A DNA stretch of 61,690 nt from Natronoarchaeum mannanilyticum (GCF_039522665.1 NZ_BAAADV010000005.1:1-61690), one strand, 5' to 3'; shown: positions 52,851-61,409, counted from the first letter of the stretch. The notes: a model not told the origin generated them from the letters alone. Numbers and translations: made by a program.

Positions 52851-53656
52851 GCTTTCACCTCGTCTGGGAGACCCTCAGGGCGTCCATGTCGGTCAATATA
52901 CGCTTCTGTAACCCGTTCACCGGTGTCGCTTAACGAGAACTTCTGGTCAGATTTTTTCAAATAGGGGTCGTTCTCAAGAACATAATAGAGCTGACCGCGT
53001 AACTCGCCGGTCTCAACACCAATACGCTTCTCAAGTTCTTTCTTCGTGAGCGCGTTCTCAGTCTGATAGAGAACGTACAGCGTCTTTGCTAACTTCTCAT
53101 CACGGCCATTGATTTCATTTACATATTGTTCGACATCAACCATCGTGTTCGCTTTCGATCGGAGCTCATCAATTCGATTCATAGCTTGATCCATTGCTTC
53201 GTCAACGTCCGTTGTTTTGACCCGGATTGCATCGGTATCAATTACAACCCCGTCCTCGCTGAGATCTACTTGTAACACGGCTTCTATTGCGTCAATGACT
53301 GACTGAGGAATTTCAGCAGAATAAGGAAATTCAACCACGTCATCGCTCACATTCACCGTTTCGTTCAGTGGGAATTGGACCTCAACTAGGAGTTCCTGGA
53401 GTTCCTCACGCGTAGTTTCTAACGCATCTTTGAGCTCCTCCAATTCATCTCTCAGTTCGTCGATCTCCTGAGTTTTGCTAGACTTCTGTTCCAAACCGCC
53501 CACATCTGAGAAAAACTCTCGAGCCTTCTCTTCAGTTTCTTCAGAATCTGCTCCGAACACGTCGGTCTGGAGCTCGCTCAGATTCTCCTGCTTTTCTCGC
53601 AGCTTCTCCTGCTGTGTGATGAACTTGTTTGCCTTTTCCTCAAGCTTAGATCTCAT
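52847..53656 (-). CDS. Five-paralogue operon, gene 1: divergent coiled-coil plus winged-helix protein
   Basis: The 269-aa product opens the operon. It has two coiled-coil stretches (about 1-30 and 65-95, 'TQEIDELRDELEELKDALE'). A beta-rich middle resembles the other members only in outline ('AEIPQSVIDAIEAVLQVD'). A C-terminal winged helix reads 'KTLYVLYQTENALTKKELEK' and 'DPYLKKSDQKFSLSDTGERV'. It lacks the acidic PIP-like tail. A strong TATA box (TATATAAAATT, about 26 nt upstream) shows a leaderless start at ATG 53656. It may be the core subunit or a regulator of the other four. Confidence 0.72.
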   Translation of the reverse strand: MRSKLEEKANKFITQQEKLREKQENLSELQTDVFGADSEETEEKAREFFSDVGGLEQKSSKTQEIDELRDELEELKDALETTREELQELLVEVQFPLNETVNVSDDVVEFPYSAEIPQSVIDAIEAVLQVDLSEDGVVIDTDAIRVKTTDVDEAMDQAMNRIDELRSKANTMVDVEQYVNEINGRDEKLAKTLYVLYQTENALTKKELEKRIGVETGELRGQLYYVLENDPYLKKSDQKFSLSDTGERVTEAYIDRHGRPEGLPDEVKA

Positions 53657-53676
53657 ACAACCGTGTACTGTGCCAC

Positions 53677-53710
53677 TCTATATAAAATTATGCTATTAGA
53701 GTTAGCTCTA
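53677..53710 (-). promoter_or_regulatory. Promoter of the five-paralogue operon with an inverted repeat
   Basis: A TATA box (TATATAAAATT read on the plus strand, centre about 53682) lies 26 nt before ATG 53656. Directly upstream is the inverted repeat TAGAG-TTAG-CTCTA at 53697-53710, overlapping the BRE region. This could be an operator for autogenous or element-encoded control. Confidence 0.55.
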
Positions 53711-53894
53711 TGCGGTGGTGGTGCATGTTATGAGGGCATTTGATTATGCGTGCCCAGGGTGCCTCGTGAAAAGTAAGGCGGAGATCTGTCTGACCCTCCA
53801 GTGACACGGCTCTAATTACTGTAATCGGCGCTAATTCGGCCGGTTGAGACTAGGACGATATTCGTTTCGAGGATGGCGATACAGGTCCTGTACC

Positions 53895-54128
53895 CTCTAT
53901 TTGCTAATAGGGTATACTATAGTGCAGAGGAATGCCACAAAGGCATCGTTCATGCTAGAACTAAACCAGCGTTTCGTCTGAGGAGTTCTGATTGAGATTG
54001 AACTTTGCTGATCTTCTCATTCCTATTAATGAGTTACTGAGGAATCACCAGATGGCGATCAGTATGCTGACTCCCCTTCGTCTACTACTGATAGAGCGAT
54101 CGAATTCCCCCACCCCCGTGGGAATCAA
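53895..54128. repeat. Direct repeat copy R2 flanking the five-paralogue operon
   Basis: The second copy of the repeat at 49229-49448, displaced by 4.67-4.68 kb and about 14 bp longer. The best-conserved pieces are the AT-rich CTATTTGC(T)AATAGGGTATA block and the CACCCCCGTGGGAATCAA block. Between R1 and R2 lies only the five-gene operon, so recombination between them would remove exactly that cassette. The right flank (54129-54328) holds the promoter region of the next gene. Confidence 0.7.
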
Positions 54129-54328
54129 CGGATTCGGGAACCCCAGTTGACTCATCATTGATCTAAAACTAAAATATAATTATCTAAACCGTGGTTCACA
54201 CACGTAATAGATCTACTTTGGAGAGTTACCTCATTTGGAAATATGCACCTGATTAACGAAAATCTTTTTGAATCGTATTTTAGCGAATTTTAACAGTAGA
54301 GAACCCGTAGTGTTCATGGGGGATTCAA

Positions 54329-55087
54329 ATGCCACATCTGACAGGGATAGAAAACCCGTCATATGACTTTGTGGTTTATGCACTCCAATGTGACTTTGTA
54401 GATACTCGCCCAAAGATTGACCAGAAATATTTAACCACAAAGTCATCGGACGATCTCACGTGTTTGTATCCAGTATCGGACCAGTTCCTGGTTCCTAAAG
54501 GAGATAAGGAGCATCCAGGAACCCAGCATTGGAAGGTAGTTGACGAAAATGGGCAACGATCATACCCCTTGTATATTGAGCTTGCTGCTGAAGCTAAAGA
54601 GGTATATTATGTAGGAAGTACAACGTCTGGACTCAAACAAAGGATAAAACAGCACTTCCAGCCATCGCGAAAAACCGTCTTTCTGGAGGAAACTGATGGT
54701 GCTCACCTATCGAAGATCCGTTGGTACAGTATTGATGTAGATGCTGAAACCCTACTAGAAGGACTTGAGTCAGAGCTACATACAGAATTAAAAAGTACAA
54801 CGCATGATCGGCGGAATCTTATTGAAGAATATAGAGAGATGGCGAGCAAGATACAAAATTCCAATACAGTCACATACAGTGATGTGAACAGATGGAAAAG
54901 GGAAGTAAACCGTTCCACATCTAATAGATATTCTTTCGCAGCTATCAATAGCTATCTTTCACAAGTTAATAGAAAAACTAGCGAGAAAGAGGATGAGATG
55001 GCTTCAAAAATCACCAAGTTCCATAAGGAAAGATATGAAGATGGAATTCTTCCAGAAAACATTGAGAGGTACGCCTACTGGAATTAG
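54329..55087 (+). CDS. GIY-YIG-like nuclease domain protein
   Basis: The 252-aa product has 'DFVVYALQC' (residues 13-21) and 'KEVYYVGSTTSGLKQRIKQHF' split as 'EVYYVGSTTS' plus 'GLKQRIKQHF' (91-110). These correspond to the two strands and the Arg-bearing helix of GIY-YIG nucleases. An acidic 'LLEGLESELHTEL' (142-154) could supply the catalytic Glu. The roughly 70-residue gap between the first and second motif is unusually long. The rest is helical and basic. The gene is AT-rich compared with its surroundings. A homing or defence nuclease role is possible but unproven. Confidence 0.6.
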   Translation: MPHLTGIENPSYDFVVYALQCDFVDTRPKIDQKYLTTKSSDDLTCLYPVSDQFLVPKGDKEHPGTQHWKVVDENGQRSYPLYIELAAEAKEVYYVGSTTSGLKQRIKQHFQPSRKTVFLEETDGAHLSKIRWYSIDVDAETLLEGLESELHTELKSTTHDRRNLIEEYREMASKIQNSNTVTYSDVNRWKREVNRSTSNRYSFAAINSYLSQVNRKTSEKEDEMASKITKFHKERYEDGILPENIERYAYWN

Positions 55088-55274
55088 TCATAATTCCTCC
55101 CCTCTGGACAAATAGAGGCGGTTCAACCGAATCTCCTGAAATTACCCGTAAATAATGTTTTTGTTCTCTGACATAGTTCTTGAGAGATGTTTCTACCGAA
55201 GCGCCAAGCTCAGTTTCAGCTCTTAGCTTCAGTTAGCTGTTCAACTCACAAGATGATAAGGTGACCTCCCTGAT

Positions 55275-56246
55275 TTACAAACGTTGGCCACTATCAATTT
55301 CCCACTGTGTTCCCATGATATTGTCCTCAGCATACTTCCCGCTCAATAATTTCAACAACTTCCAAGTATGGACATACTCAGCAACATCCAGTTCAATTTC
55401 ACCGTTCTGGCGAACATAGCTTAGCGAGAAACGCTCGTTGAGCTCGTAGTTTTTAATCATCGTTTCAATTTGAGAGGGCGTAGCTTGCTGGTGGATCTCG
55501 GCGTCATAAATCTCGTACATCCCCCGTAACATATTGATGTGACCTAATAGCCAATTTGTGGTCTTTTCTTTATCTGCAAATCGAATTCCGGCATCTTCGA
55601 AACCGTCGATTGCTTCTTTTGCCCGCTTCTCATACTCCTCCCGCATATTGAACATGCTCTCGAAGCTCTTTGGGCTGATAACGAATAGCCAGCCGTCATA
55701 ATAAACAGCGTTGACACCGGGTTTGATCACGAGCATATCTCCTTTGAACCGCTCGTATTCTTTTCCGCTGTATTGAAGTGATAGCTTTTTTGTAGTGTCA
55801 ACTAATTCGACTCCGCTATATGACTGAACCCCAGCTAGGATTTTCCCATCCGGTTCGCTGATACGGATAAGTTGGAAATCTGGCTTCGGATCTTCGGTAT
55901 ATGTTGTGGAACCATGGTGGTCTCTCGAAACCAAAATCTGGAACAATTCAGAGTTCGGGAGATCACTTACTGGTGCACATTGAATGATTGATTCTTCTGA
56001 AATGGTATTCGCCACATCAAGAGGACGAGTTCGAGTGTCGCCTTCTCTAAGATTGTCGATGTGGGTCGTCAGATCCTGAGCGAAGTTATCCGCAATTTCT
56101 TGTTGGACTGTTTTTCCAATTGGAAGTTTCCCGACTTGTGGGGAACCATTTCTTTCACGGACAAGGAGGAACTCAGCTTCTGTATTCCCTTCGGCGTATT
56201 CGCGGGCCTCTTTGAGTTTCTCGATCGGATTCAGGTTGAGCGACAT
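55275..56246 (-). CDS. kwaB: Kiwa defence protein KwaB-like (DUF4868)
   Basis: The 323-aa soluble protein resembles DUF4868/KwaB. Features are 'VNAVYYDGWLFVISPKSFES' (residues 178-197), an 'EEYEKRAKEAIDGFED' helix and a helical C-terminus. KwaB is the cytoplasmic effector-like partner in the Kiwa anti-phage system and works with the membrane protein KwaA. The kwaA-like gene ends 1 nt upstream, so the two are an operon. Assignment rests on my recollection of the family pattern and on the gene pair. A profile search would settle it. Confidence 0.65.
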   Translation of the reverse strand: MSLNLNPIEKLKEAREYAEGNTEAEFLLVRERNGSPQVGKLPIGKTVQQEIADNFAQDLTTHIDNLREGDTRTRPLDVANTISEESIIQCAPVSDLPNSELFQILVSRDHHGSTTYTEDPKPDFQLIRISEPDGKILAGVQSYSGVELVDTTKKLSLQYSGKEYERFKGDMLVIKPGVNAVYYDGWLFVISPKSFESMFNMREEYEKRAKEAIDGFEDAGIRFADKEKTTNWLLGHINMLRGMYEIYDAEIHQQATPSQIETMIKNYELNERFSLSYVRQNGEIELDVAEYVHTWKLLKLLSGKYAEDNIMGTQWEIDSGQRL

Positions 56247-56247
56247 G

Positions 56248-56850
56248 TTATGGTGCTAACGCTGTCGTAGTGTCGAGTGGAACAACTTCGAGTTTGTCTC
56301 TGGCGTCTGTACTGTCTTTTGACTCAGGTGTCATTACTTTTTCCTCTATTGACCCATCAGAGATTACTAAGATAACCCTCTCATCGCTGGTGAGCTCATA
56401 TACTTGGTACCCCCGAAGACCAAGCATTGGATTAACATGGAGGTGTCCAGAGTTGATTTGGAGGACCCCTAGAATGCAGAAAAACACGAGGAATATTCCG
56501 ATATCAAGTGGTTGGGTGAAGTCAAGCCCCGCAAATACGAAGACATACACCAGTAGGTAAGTTGACAACAATTCGTTTCGTTTTTGGTATTTATCAACCG
56601 AACGTTGAGTCGTTGCTCGGTCGGAATGGACGCCGATGATACGATATACTAGGCTCGTCAATACAATACAAAGAATGAGAACGACTGCAGTCAGGTAGGA
56701 GAGTCCAAGGTGAATTTCTAAGCGATATAGATAATAGGGATCAATTAGCATGGGTCCCATATCCCAGAATTTCAATCCCATAATGATGAACAAGGGAACA
56801 TAGGAACTGAGGAAGAGGATGAGTTTGATTGGTCGTCGAAACTCTCGCAT
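56248..56850 (-). CDS. kwaA: Kiwa defence membrane protein KwaA-like
   Basis: The 200-aa protein has four membrane segments (about 8-27, 46-69, 94-110, 114-131). A cytoplasmic C-terminal domain begins 'LGLRGYQVYELTSDERVILV'. The four-TM layout with a short soluble tail, and its position one nucleotide before the DUF4868-like gene, fit KwaA. KwaA is described as the membrane sensor of phage infection in the bacterial system; how it works in archaea is unknown. The gene lies next to the integrase end of element 1. Confidence 0.62.
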   Translation of the reverse strand: MREFRRPIKLILFLSSYVPLFIIMGLKFWDMGPMLIDPYYLYRLEIHLGLSYLTAVVLILCIVLTSLVYRIIGVHSDRATTQRSVDKYQKRNELLSTYLLVYVFVFAGLDFTQPLDIGIFLVFFCILGVLQINSGHLHVNPMLGLRGYQVYELTSDERVILVISDGSIEEKVMTPESKDSTDARDKLEVVPLDTTTALAP

Positions 56851-56911
56851 GGCTACGTACTCGTGTATGGTTGTTCCCGTGTAGTCAAATAACTGTATGG
56901 AATACTGTACG

Positions 56912-57124
56912 TCAGGCTTGTACCGACTCGAGCGAGAATCTTTGAGCAGGAGTAGTGGGCTGAGACTCTGGGTTATGATTCAGGGAGTTGAACAGGATCT
57001 CGCGATAATAGGCATATGAAAATAGAAGTTCAACAGAACTGGTCAACCGATGTTTCTGGCGATGATTGAGTTCAACCTTGCTCTCACCGAGACTCTGTAT
57101 TGCAAATATCTGAGTGGAGGCCAT
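56912..57124 (-). pseudogene. Short frame, possibly a decayed gene end
   Basis: A 70-codon frame reads 'VELNHRQKHRLTSSVELLF' and 'AYYREILFNSLNHNPESQPT'. The composition is protein-like and the piece could be the end of a transposase or other gene. No motif identifies it. It sits between kwaA and the integrase gene. Confidence 0.3.
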
Positions 57125-57143
57125 CTTTAAATGATCTCGTTAA

Positions 57144-58166
57144 TTAGAATCTGAGATCGTCAATATATTCCTGGCGAGTAGTACGTGCCATCTCTTTAGA
57201 ACGTACGTCGTAGTGCTCAGTGAGTGTATCCACAGATACTGAGGCTCTCTCACTGACGATCTCCTTCGGGATACCCTGATCAAGATGCGCAGTTATAGCT
57301 GAGCGTCGAATAGCGTGTGGAGAAACGGCTGATGGACATCCACCAGCCTTGTTGTGAGAGAGGAATTCACAGGTCTTGGGATCCTTCCCATGTGGACAGT
57401 CATCCATCAGACAGGGCTGTGTAGTCCTATAAACAGACACACGAATCTTCGTCTTCGAGGCACGTCCGTTTCTCGTCGTAAGTAGTGGAGTCCGCTCATA
57501 CTCATCTACTACGTCCGGACGTTGGTGCTGAACGTAATCATCAACAGCTGAGGCGAGCTCCGGGTCAGACACACTCACATTTCGCTCGCCCTCTGAGCCA
57601 AGTTTGAGGGGAGTATCTGTCTCTGGTCTATGGCGTACGGCGAGATACATCGTCCCGTCGTCGGCGTACTCGATGTCGTCGACATCCAGCGCACGAGCAC
57701 TCCCCATTCGCATTGCCGTGTGCCAGAAAATACCAAATAAAATGTGTTGAAACGAGCCGTACTCGAACTTCTGGAGGTATGATTTGATCCGCTTCGCGCG
57801 CTTGAACGAGAGTGCATCGTCTCGACGTCGGTCGTCCTTGTTCACGTCGGGAATCCGTATGAGCTCGTGTAGCGCTTCCTCGGTGTAGCCAACGATACCA
57901 CACCATCGTATGAACTGGCGGAAGCTTCTCATGTGCATCTGGATAGTGATCGGTGCTAACCCTGCGTTCACACGGGCCAACTTCCACCGTTCGCAGTCAT
58001 GGCCATCCAATTCTCTCATATCCTCAATCCCTGCATCCTCGGCCCACAATCGGAACTGCTTCAAACGATATCGTAGGTTCTGGAGCGTTGATTCGGATAT
58101 TTCATGGGTGCGCGATTCCAGATACTCTTCTATCGCTGTCTCGGGCGTAACTTGTTCGTCATGCAT
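57144..58166 (-). CDS. Tyrosine recombinase/integrase of element 1
   Basis: The 340-aa integrase begins MHDEQVTPETAIEEYLES. A SAM-like N-terminal core-binding domain (residues 1-105) is followed by the catalytic domain with Arg153 ('TAMRMGSARAL'), His284-x-x-Arg287 ('SPHAIRRSAIT') and the nucleophile Tyr319 ('LTEHYDVRS'). Between Arg I and the HxxR box is a Cys-rich insert ('CLMDDCPHG...CEF...GGCP'), typical of haloarchaeal integrases. ATG 58166 is preferred because longer frames run into the tRNA-like att sequence. The gene starts about 100 bp from the att copy it is expected to use. Confidence 0.9.
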   Translation of the reverse strand: MHDEQVTPETAIEEYLESRTHEISESTLQNLRYRLKQFRLWAEDAGIEDMRELDGHDCERWKLARVNAGLAPITIQMHMRSFRQFIRWCGIVGYTEEALHELIRIPDVNKDDRRRDDALSFKRAKRIKSYLQKFEYGSFQHILFGIFWHTAMRMGSARALDVDDIEYADDGTMYLAVRHRPETDTPLKLGSEGERNVSVSDPELASAVDDYVQHQRPDVVDEYERTPLLTTRNGRASKTKIRVSVYRTTQPCLMDDCPHGKDPKTCEFLSHNKAGGCPSAVSPHAIRRSAITAHLDQGIPKEIVSERASVSVDTLTEHYDVRSKEMARTTRQEYIDDLRF

Positions 58167-58262
58167 AGTTGTGGCCGAGATCGTGCCATCAAGCGGAGGC
58201 CCAATAGGAATCTGCTCAGATAGTGATGTTTCTGGTGGTACGCCTTTCTTGTCTGACGGCAC

Positions 58263-58372
58263 CTCCTTCACACGGAGCAGTCGGCGTTCTCGCGAGCGGA
58301 GCGAGCGAGAGGCAGAGAGTCGCGCGCAGCAACGCGAGCACGTCTCTCGCGCGTCGACTCCGCCCCAACCCA
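58263..58372. repeat. Disrupted attachment-site copy of tRNA-Val
   Basis: CTCCTTCACACGGAGCAG at 58263-58280 repeats the anticodon arm of tRNA-Val. 'TCGGCG' follows, and the 19-bp tRNA 3' end TCGACTCCGCCCCAACCCA is at 58354-58372. Between them lie about 67 bp of GC-rich sequence (58287-58353) beginning with TCGCGAG and ending in CTCTCGCGCG. This copy is the right boundary of element 1 and the left boundary of element 2, later interrupted. Confidence 0.8.
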
Positions 58373-58677
58373 CTCGCTCTCCTGCTATTGATGAAGTACC
58401 AAACCGCCAGAGGGCGGTATATTGGTCCTGTACCATCGAACAATCCAGTGGGTGAACCGATGGTTGTGTCTTTTCGCCGGAAGACATCAGGGTATCTTTA
58501 GGGATCTGTGATGGAGTAATACAGCTTATTCACACAGCATCACCAGCACTCAATGCACTTGAACAGCCTGTTGAAATCTCATCGTCAATATAGTAGTAAA
58601 GCAATTGGCAATCGTGGATGCAAGATGTGATTCTTAGCTGGATTATTTATGCCTACCACTACAAGAGACTCGACAGA

Positions 58678-59520
58678 ATGTCTAAAGCAAATCAGAATAC
58701 AGGTGGGAACTTTTCATTCTCTCCATATGTTTCTGAAGTGAAGGGTGAACTACAGGAAACGGACCCACAAGAGCGATGTAAGGTGATTGAAAACAAATTA
58801 CCTGACTTATCCGACATCAATGCAAACGAACCTGGAGAAGGATATCGGAACTTCGAGTTATTATCAGACTCATATTCTGAGGGTCAATTGACGAGATATC
58901 TATTGAACTCTGCATCGAAAGTAGTTCACTTCGAATATATATACGAAAAATCTGAGAATGTTAAGAGTATCCATAAGGGAGAATTAGTCGATGTTGAGAC
59001 GTTGACTGCTCGATTAGTTGACGTGTATTGGTTTGATAATATAATGCTGTTCTCTGGCCGGTCTGAGGACATCTCAAAAGCAAGAAATAAACTCCAATCT
59101 GAATTGGTGGGGGAGTTGCGAATTGAGAAAGTTTCGTTTCCCACCGAAATTCTGAACGAGGTCTTAGATAACAGGCATAGTGATAGACACCTAAATGAAA
59201 AGACACCGAGGATAATCGACATAAGAAGCTTGACGGCGAAAGGAAATGAGGATGTTTCTCAGATCAGTATCCATGGCGGGAAAGGTATTCAAACATATAC
59301 GAAATATTTAGAGGATGCCAGTAAAGTCACCCAGATGATTGCGACATTTGAATATCTCAACTATACACTATTAGCGAATATATCAGAATCTACTATCCAT
59401 ATCTACACTATCAATCCAAGTGATTCATTGAATAATAAAGAAAAGCTCCTTGTTAGTATACTATTCTCCTCATCATTCATCCGGAATTTCAACAACTCAA
59501 AACCGGGGGCATTGAAATGA
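58678..59520 (+). CDS. Mini-element cargo gene 1, unknown soluble protein
   Basis: The 280-aa product starts MSKANQNTGGNFSFSPYVSE. A TATA-like TTATTTATG at 58644-58651, about 27 nt upstream, supports this ATG. No transmembrane segment or recognisable motif was found. It is mixed alpha/beta: 'LVDVYWFDNIMLFSGRSEDI' and 'VTQMIATFEYLNYTLLANIS' look like alternating strands and helices. The stop overlaps the next ATG by 4 nt (ATGA), so the two genes are coupled. The gene is clearly AT-rich. Function is unknown. Confidence 0.7.
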   Translation: MSKANQNTGGNFSFSPYVSEVKGELQETDPQERCKVIENKLPDLSDINANEPGEGYRNFELLSDSYSEGQLTRYLLNSASKVVHFEYIYEKSENVKSIHKGELVDVETLTARLVDVYWFDNIMLFSGRSEDISKARNKLQSELVGELRIEKVSFPTEILNEVLDNRHSDRHLNEKTPRIIDIRSLTAKGNEDVSQISIHGGKGIQTYTKYLEDASKVTQMIATFEYLNYTLLANISESTIHIYTINPSDSLNNKEKLLVSILFSSSFIRNFNNSKPGALK

Positions 59521-60176
59521 GAGGATCTCGGGTTATTTCGTTTCTCATCTCTAATTTAAGAAAGCCAACTTGGGGAGGACTAACGTTTATTCTAACTATG
59601 GTTGGTGCAGCTGGTTCCTTCTTATTCACCTCTGGAGCGGGTCGAATTCTCACCGTATCACTAGGGATCGCTATTCTGATTAGCATAGTGTTCGTGAATA
59701 TGTATCTTAAAGATATTACAATGGGGTTCGTTCAGACTCAACCGACTACGTCCGCTGACGCTCACTATAACGAAAGGTACCCCGTATCAGACGGATTCGC
59801 AGAGTTCGACATATTTCTTAATATATCAAGCTGGGTAGAAGATTTCCGAATAAAGGTAAACGCAAATGGTCCTTTTAATGTGAATATTTGGGAAGGGCCT
59901 GCTCCAATAAAGTTAGACGAGGAAATCATATATTGTAATGACAACATAGATGAAATATCTTTCACACTCCAATTTGCAGCAGACTCCGGTGACCTAGGAG
60001 AGGGTAGTTACCTTATCAGCCTTGAAAACCATGATAATCATAGGACTCTCTATTCATTCAGACTGGATGCCAACCCAAAGTTGAATACAGATCATGAATT
60101 GGATGATTTACCATCTGAGGCGCTAGACGAATTAGATTTAGAACTCAGCGAAGGAACTGGTGAGCCTACAAGATAA
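59517..60176 (+). CDS. Mini-element cargo gene 2, unknown two-TM membrane protein
   Basis: The 219-aa product has two hydrophobic segments near the N-terminus (about 18-38 and 44-62, 'GGLTFILTMVGAAGSFLF' and 'ILTVSLGIAILISIVFVNM'). A soluble beta-rich domain follows (about 80-190: 'GFAEFDIFLNISSWVEDFRI'), and the tail is acidic. It is coupled to gene 1 by ATGA. A soluble protein plus a membrane protein with an extracytoplasmic-like domain is a common pattern for two-gene defence systems, but no homology is recognised. Confidence 0.68.
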   Translation: MRGSRVISFLISNLRKPTWGGLTFILTMVGAAGSFLFTSGAGRILTVSLGIAILISIVFVNMYLKDITMGFVQTQPTTSADAHYNERYPVSDGFAEFDIFLNISSWVEDFRIKVNANGPFNVNIWEGPAPIKLDEEIIYCNDNIDEISFTLQFAADSGDLGEGSYLISLENHDNHRTLYSFRLDANPKLNTDHELDDLPSEALDELDLELSEGTGEPTR

Positions 60177-60282
60177 GCCGAATACATAGAATTTCAACAG
60201 GGCTTCATCTCCTTTTCCAATCGTAGAGCGTATGATATCTGTCTTGAGTAGGATATCTCTCCAATGATCTTAACATAGTTTC

Positions 60283-61284
60283 CTACTTTTTCAGTTCAAA
60301 TTGCTCACGTCGTAGCTCGCGCTTTTCGCCCTTTGTACGTGCATCGTAGTGCTTGTCCAGTGTTTTCGGACTCACATTCATCCGATCCCCAATCAGCTCT
60401 TTCCGATGGCCCTCGTTCAGCCAATTAGTGATCGCAGCTCGTCGAAGCGAGTGGGGTGACACAGACGACGGACACCGTTGAGCGTATTTATAGGAGTTCG
60501 CCTCACAGTCGGGAATCGTCCGTCCATGCGGACAGTCGCCTGTATAGTGACATGGACGAGTTAACCCAGCAATTTGCTGCCGGAGCGTCGAACGAGCTGG
60601 GCGTCCCTGAGAAGTAGTTAACAGAGGCTTGCGTCCGTGGTCATCGGTCACATTGTGCCGATGCATCTCAAAGTAGTCGTCCAAGATTTCACAGACCCAA
60701 GTGTGGAGATTCACTTCTCGATTTGCCTCGACCTTGTTCTTGAGCGGTGTACCTGATTCTGGGCGATGCACGACCTCAATGTAGTGATCCTCTGGATAGT
60801 AATCGTCAAGATCGAGTGATCGGACGGTTCCGATTCGGAAGCCCGTCGTCCACAGAACGGCAAAGAGCGCATGACTGCGCGTTCCGTACTCGAACTTGTC
60901 TAAGTAATTCAGAATCTTCTCCGCAGTCTCCTCGGTGATCATTTCATCGCGCGCATCGTCGTCGGGATCGGGGATCATCATCCCCTCGGCAAGTCCCTCA
61001 TCAACGAGTTCCATCGACTGTAACCACCGGACGAACACGCGGATGGTACAGAGGTTTCCGTATAGCGTAACCTCATTGATGCCCTGCTCTCGACGATATA
61101 GCTTGAACTCGTGGAGGTACATTCCATCGAGTTCCGACACAGCCTCAATGTCTACTTCTTCTGTCCACTCTACGAACGCATTGAGCGTGTATTTGTGATT
61201 GTGATAGGTCGATTCAGCGATCTCGGGCTTCCGTTCTTTCAGGTAGCGATCTGCCGCGCCTTGAGGTGAGATATTCCGCGTCAT
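60283..61284 (-). CDS. Tyrosine recombinase/integrase of element 2
   Basis: The 333-aa product starts MTRNISPQGAADRYLKERKP. The catalytic residues are Arg150 ('TTGFRIGTVRSLDL'), His278-x-x-Arg281 ('SPHSLRRAAIT') and Tyr313 ('LDKHYDARTK'). The Cys-rich 'CHYTGDCPHG...CEANSYKYAQRCP' insert parallels that of the first integrase, so the two are related but distinct. The gene starts about 125 bp from the att copy at 61410-61439, the same layout as element 1. Confidence 0.9.
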   Translation of the reverse strand: MTRNISPQGAADRYLKERKPEIAESTYHNHKYTLNAFVEWTEEVDIEAVSELDGMYLHEFKLYRREQGINEVTLYGNLCTIRVFVRWLQSMELVDEGLAEGMMIPDPDDDARDEMITEETAEKILNYLDKFEYGTRSHALFAVLWTTGFRIGTVRSLDLDDYYPEDHYIEVVHRPESGTPLKNKVEANREVNLHTWVCEILDDYFEMHRHNVTDDHGRKPLLTTSQGRPARSTLRQQIAGLTRPCHYTGDCPHGRTIPDCEANSYKYAQRCPSSVSPHSLRRAAITNWLNEGHRKELIGDRMNVSPKTLDKHYDARTKGEKRELRREQFELKK

Positions 61285-61409
61285 GGTATAGCGACCCCCC
61301 GATCCGTGTGTACGATCTAGGTTCCAACATGACGGTTCACCGAGTGGAGCTTACTGCGGCACCGGCGAAACGCCCGTATTGCGGCAGCACGGGCTTTGTT
61401 TCGTCGGTT

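Larger units (their letters stand above)
40425..58372. mobile_element. Integrated element 1 (tRNA-Val, about 17.9 kb)
   Basis: This stretch is bounded by the tRNA-Val 3' end (40406-40424) and an exact 19-bp copy at 58354-58372 (with an anticodon-arm copy at 58263-58280). Its composition is far less GC-rich than the chromosome to the left. It carries a tyrosine integrase next to the right boundary, a replication-type primase, a restriction-modification protein, a Kiwa-like pair and the five-paralogue operon. It therefore looks like a plasmid-like integrative element specialised in defence. Confidence 0.8.

Noticed and set aside
58223-58501. Frames over the disrupted att copy, including a longer N-terminus for the first integrase
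   Set aside because: They run through tRNA-derived sequence and the 67-bp insert; the integrase fold begins at MHDEQ (58166).
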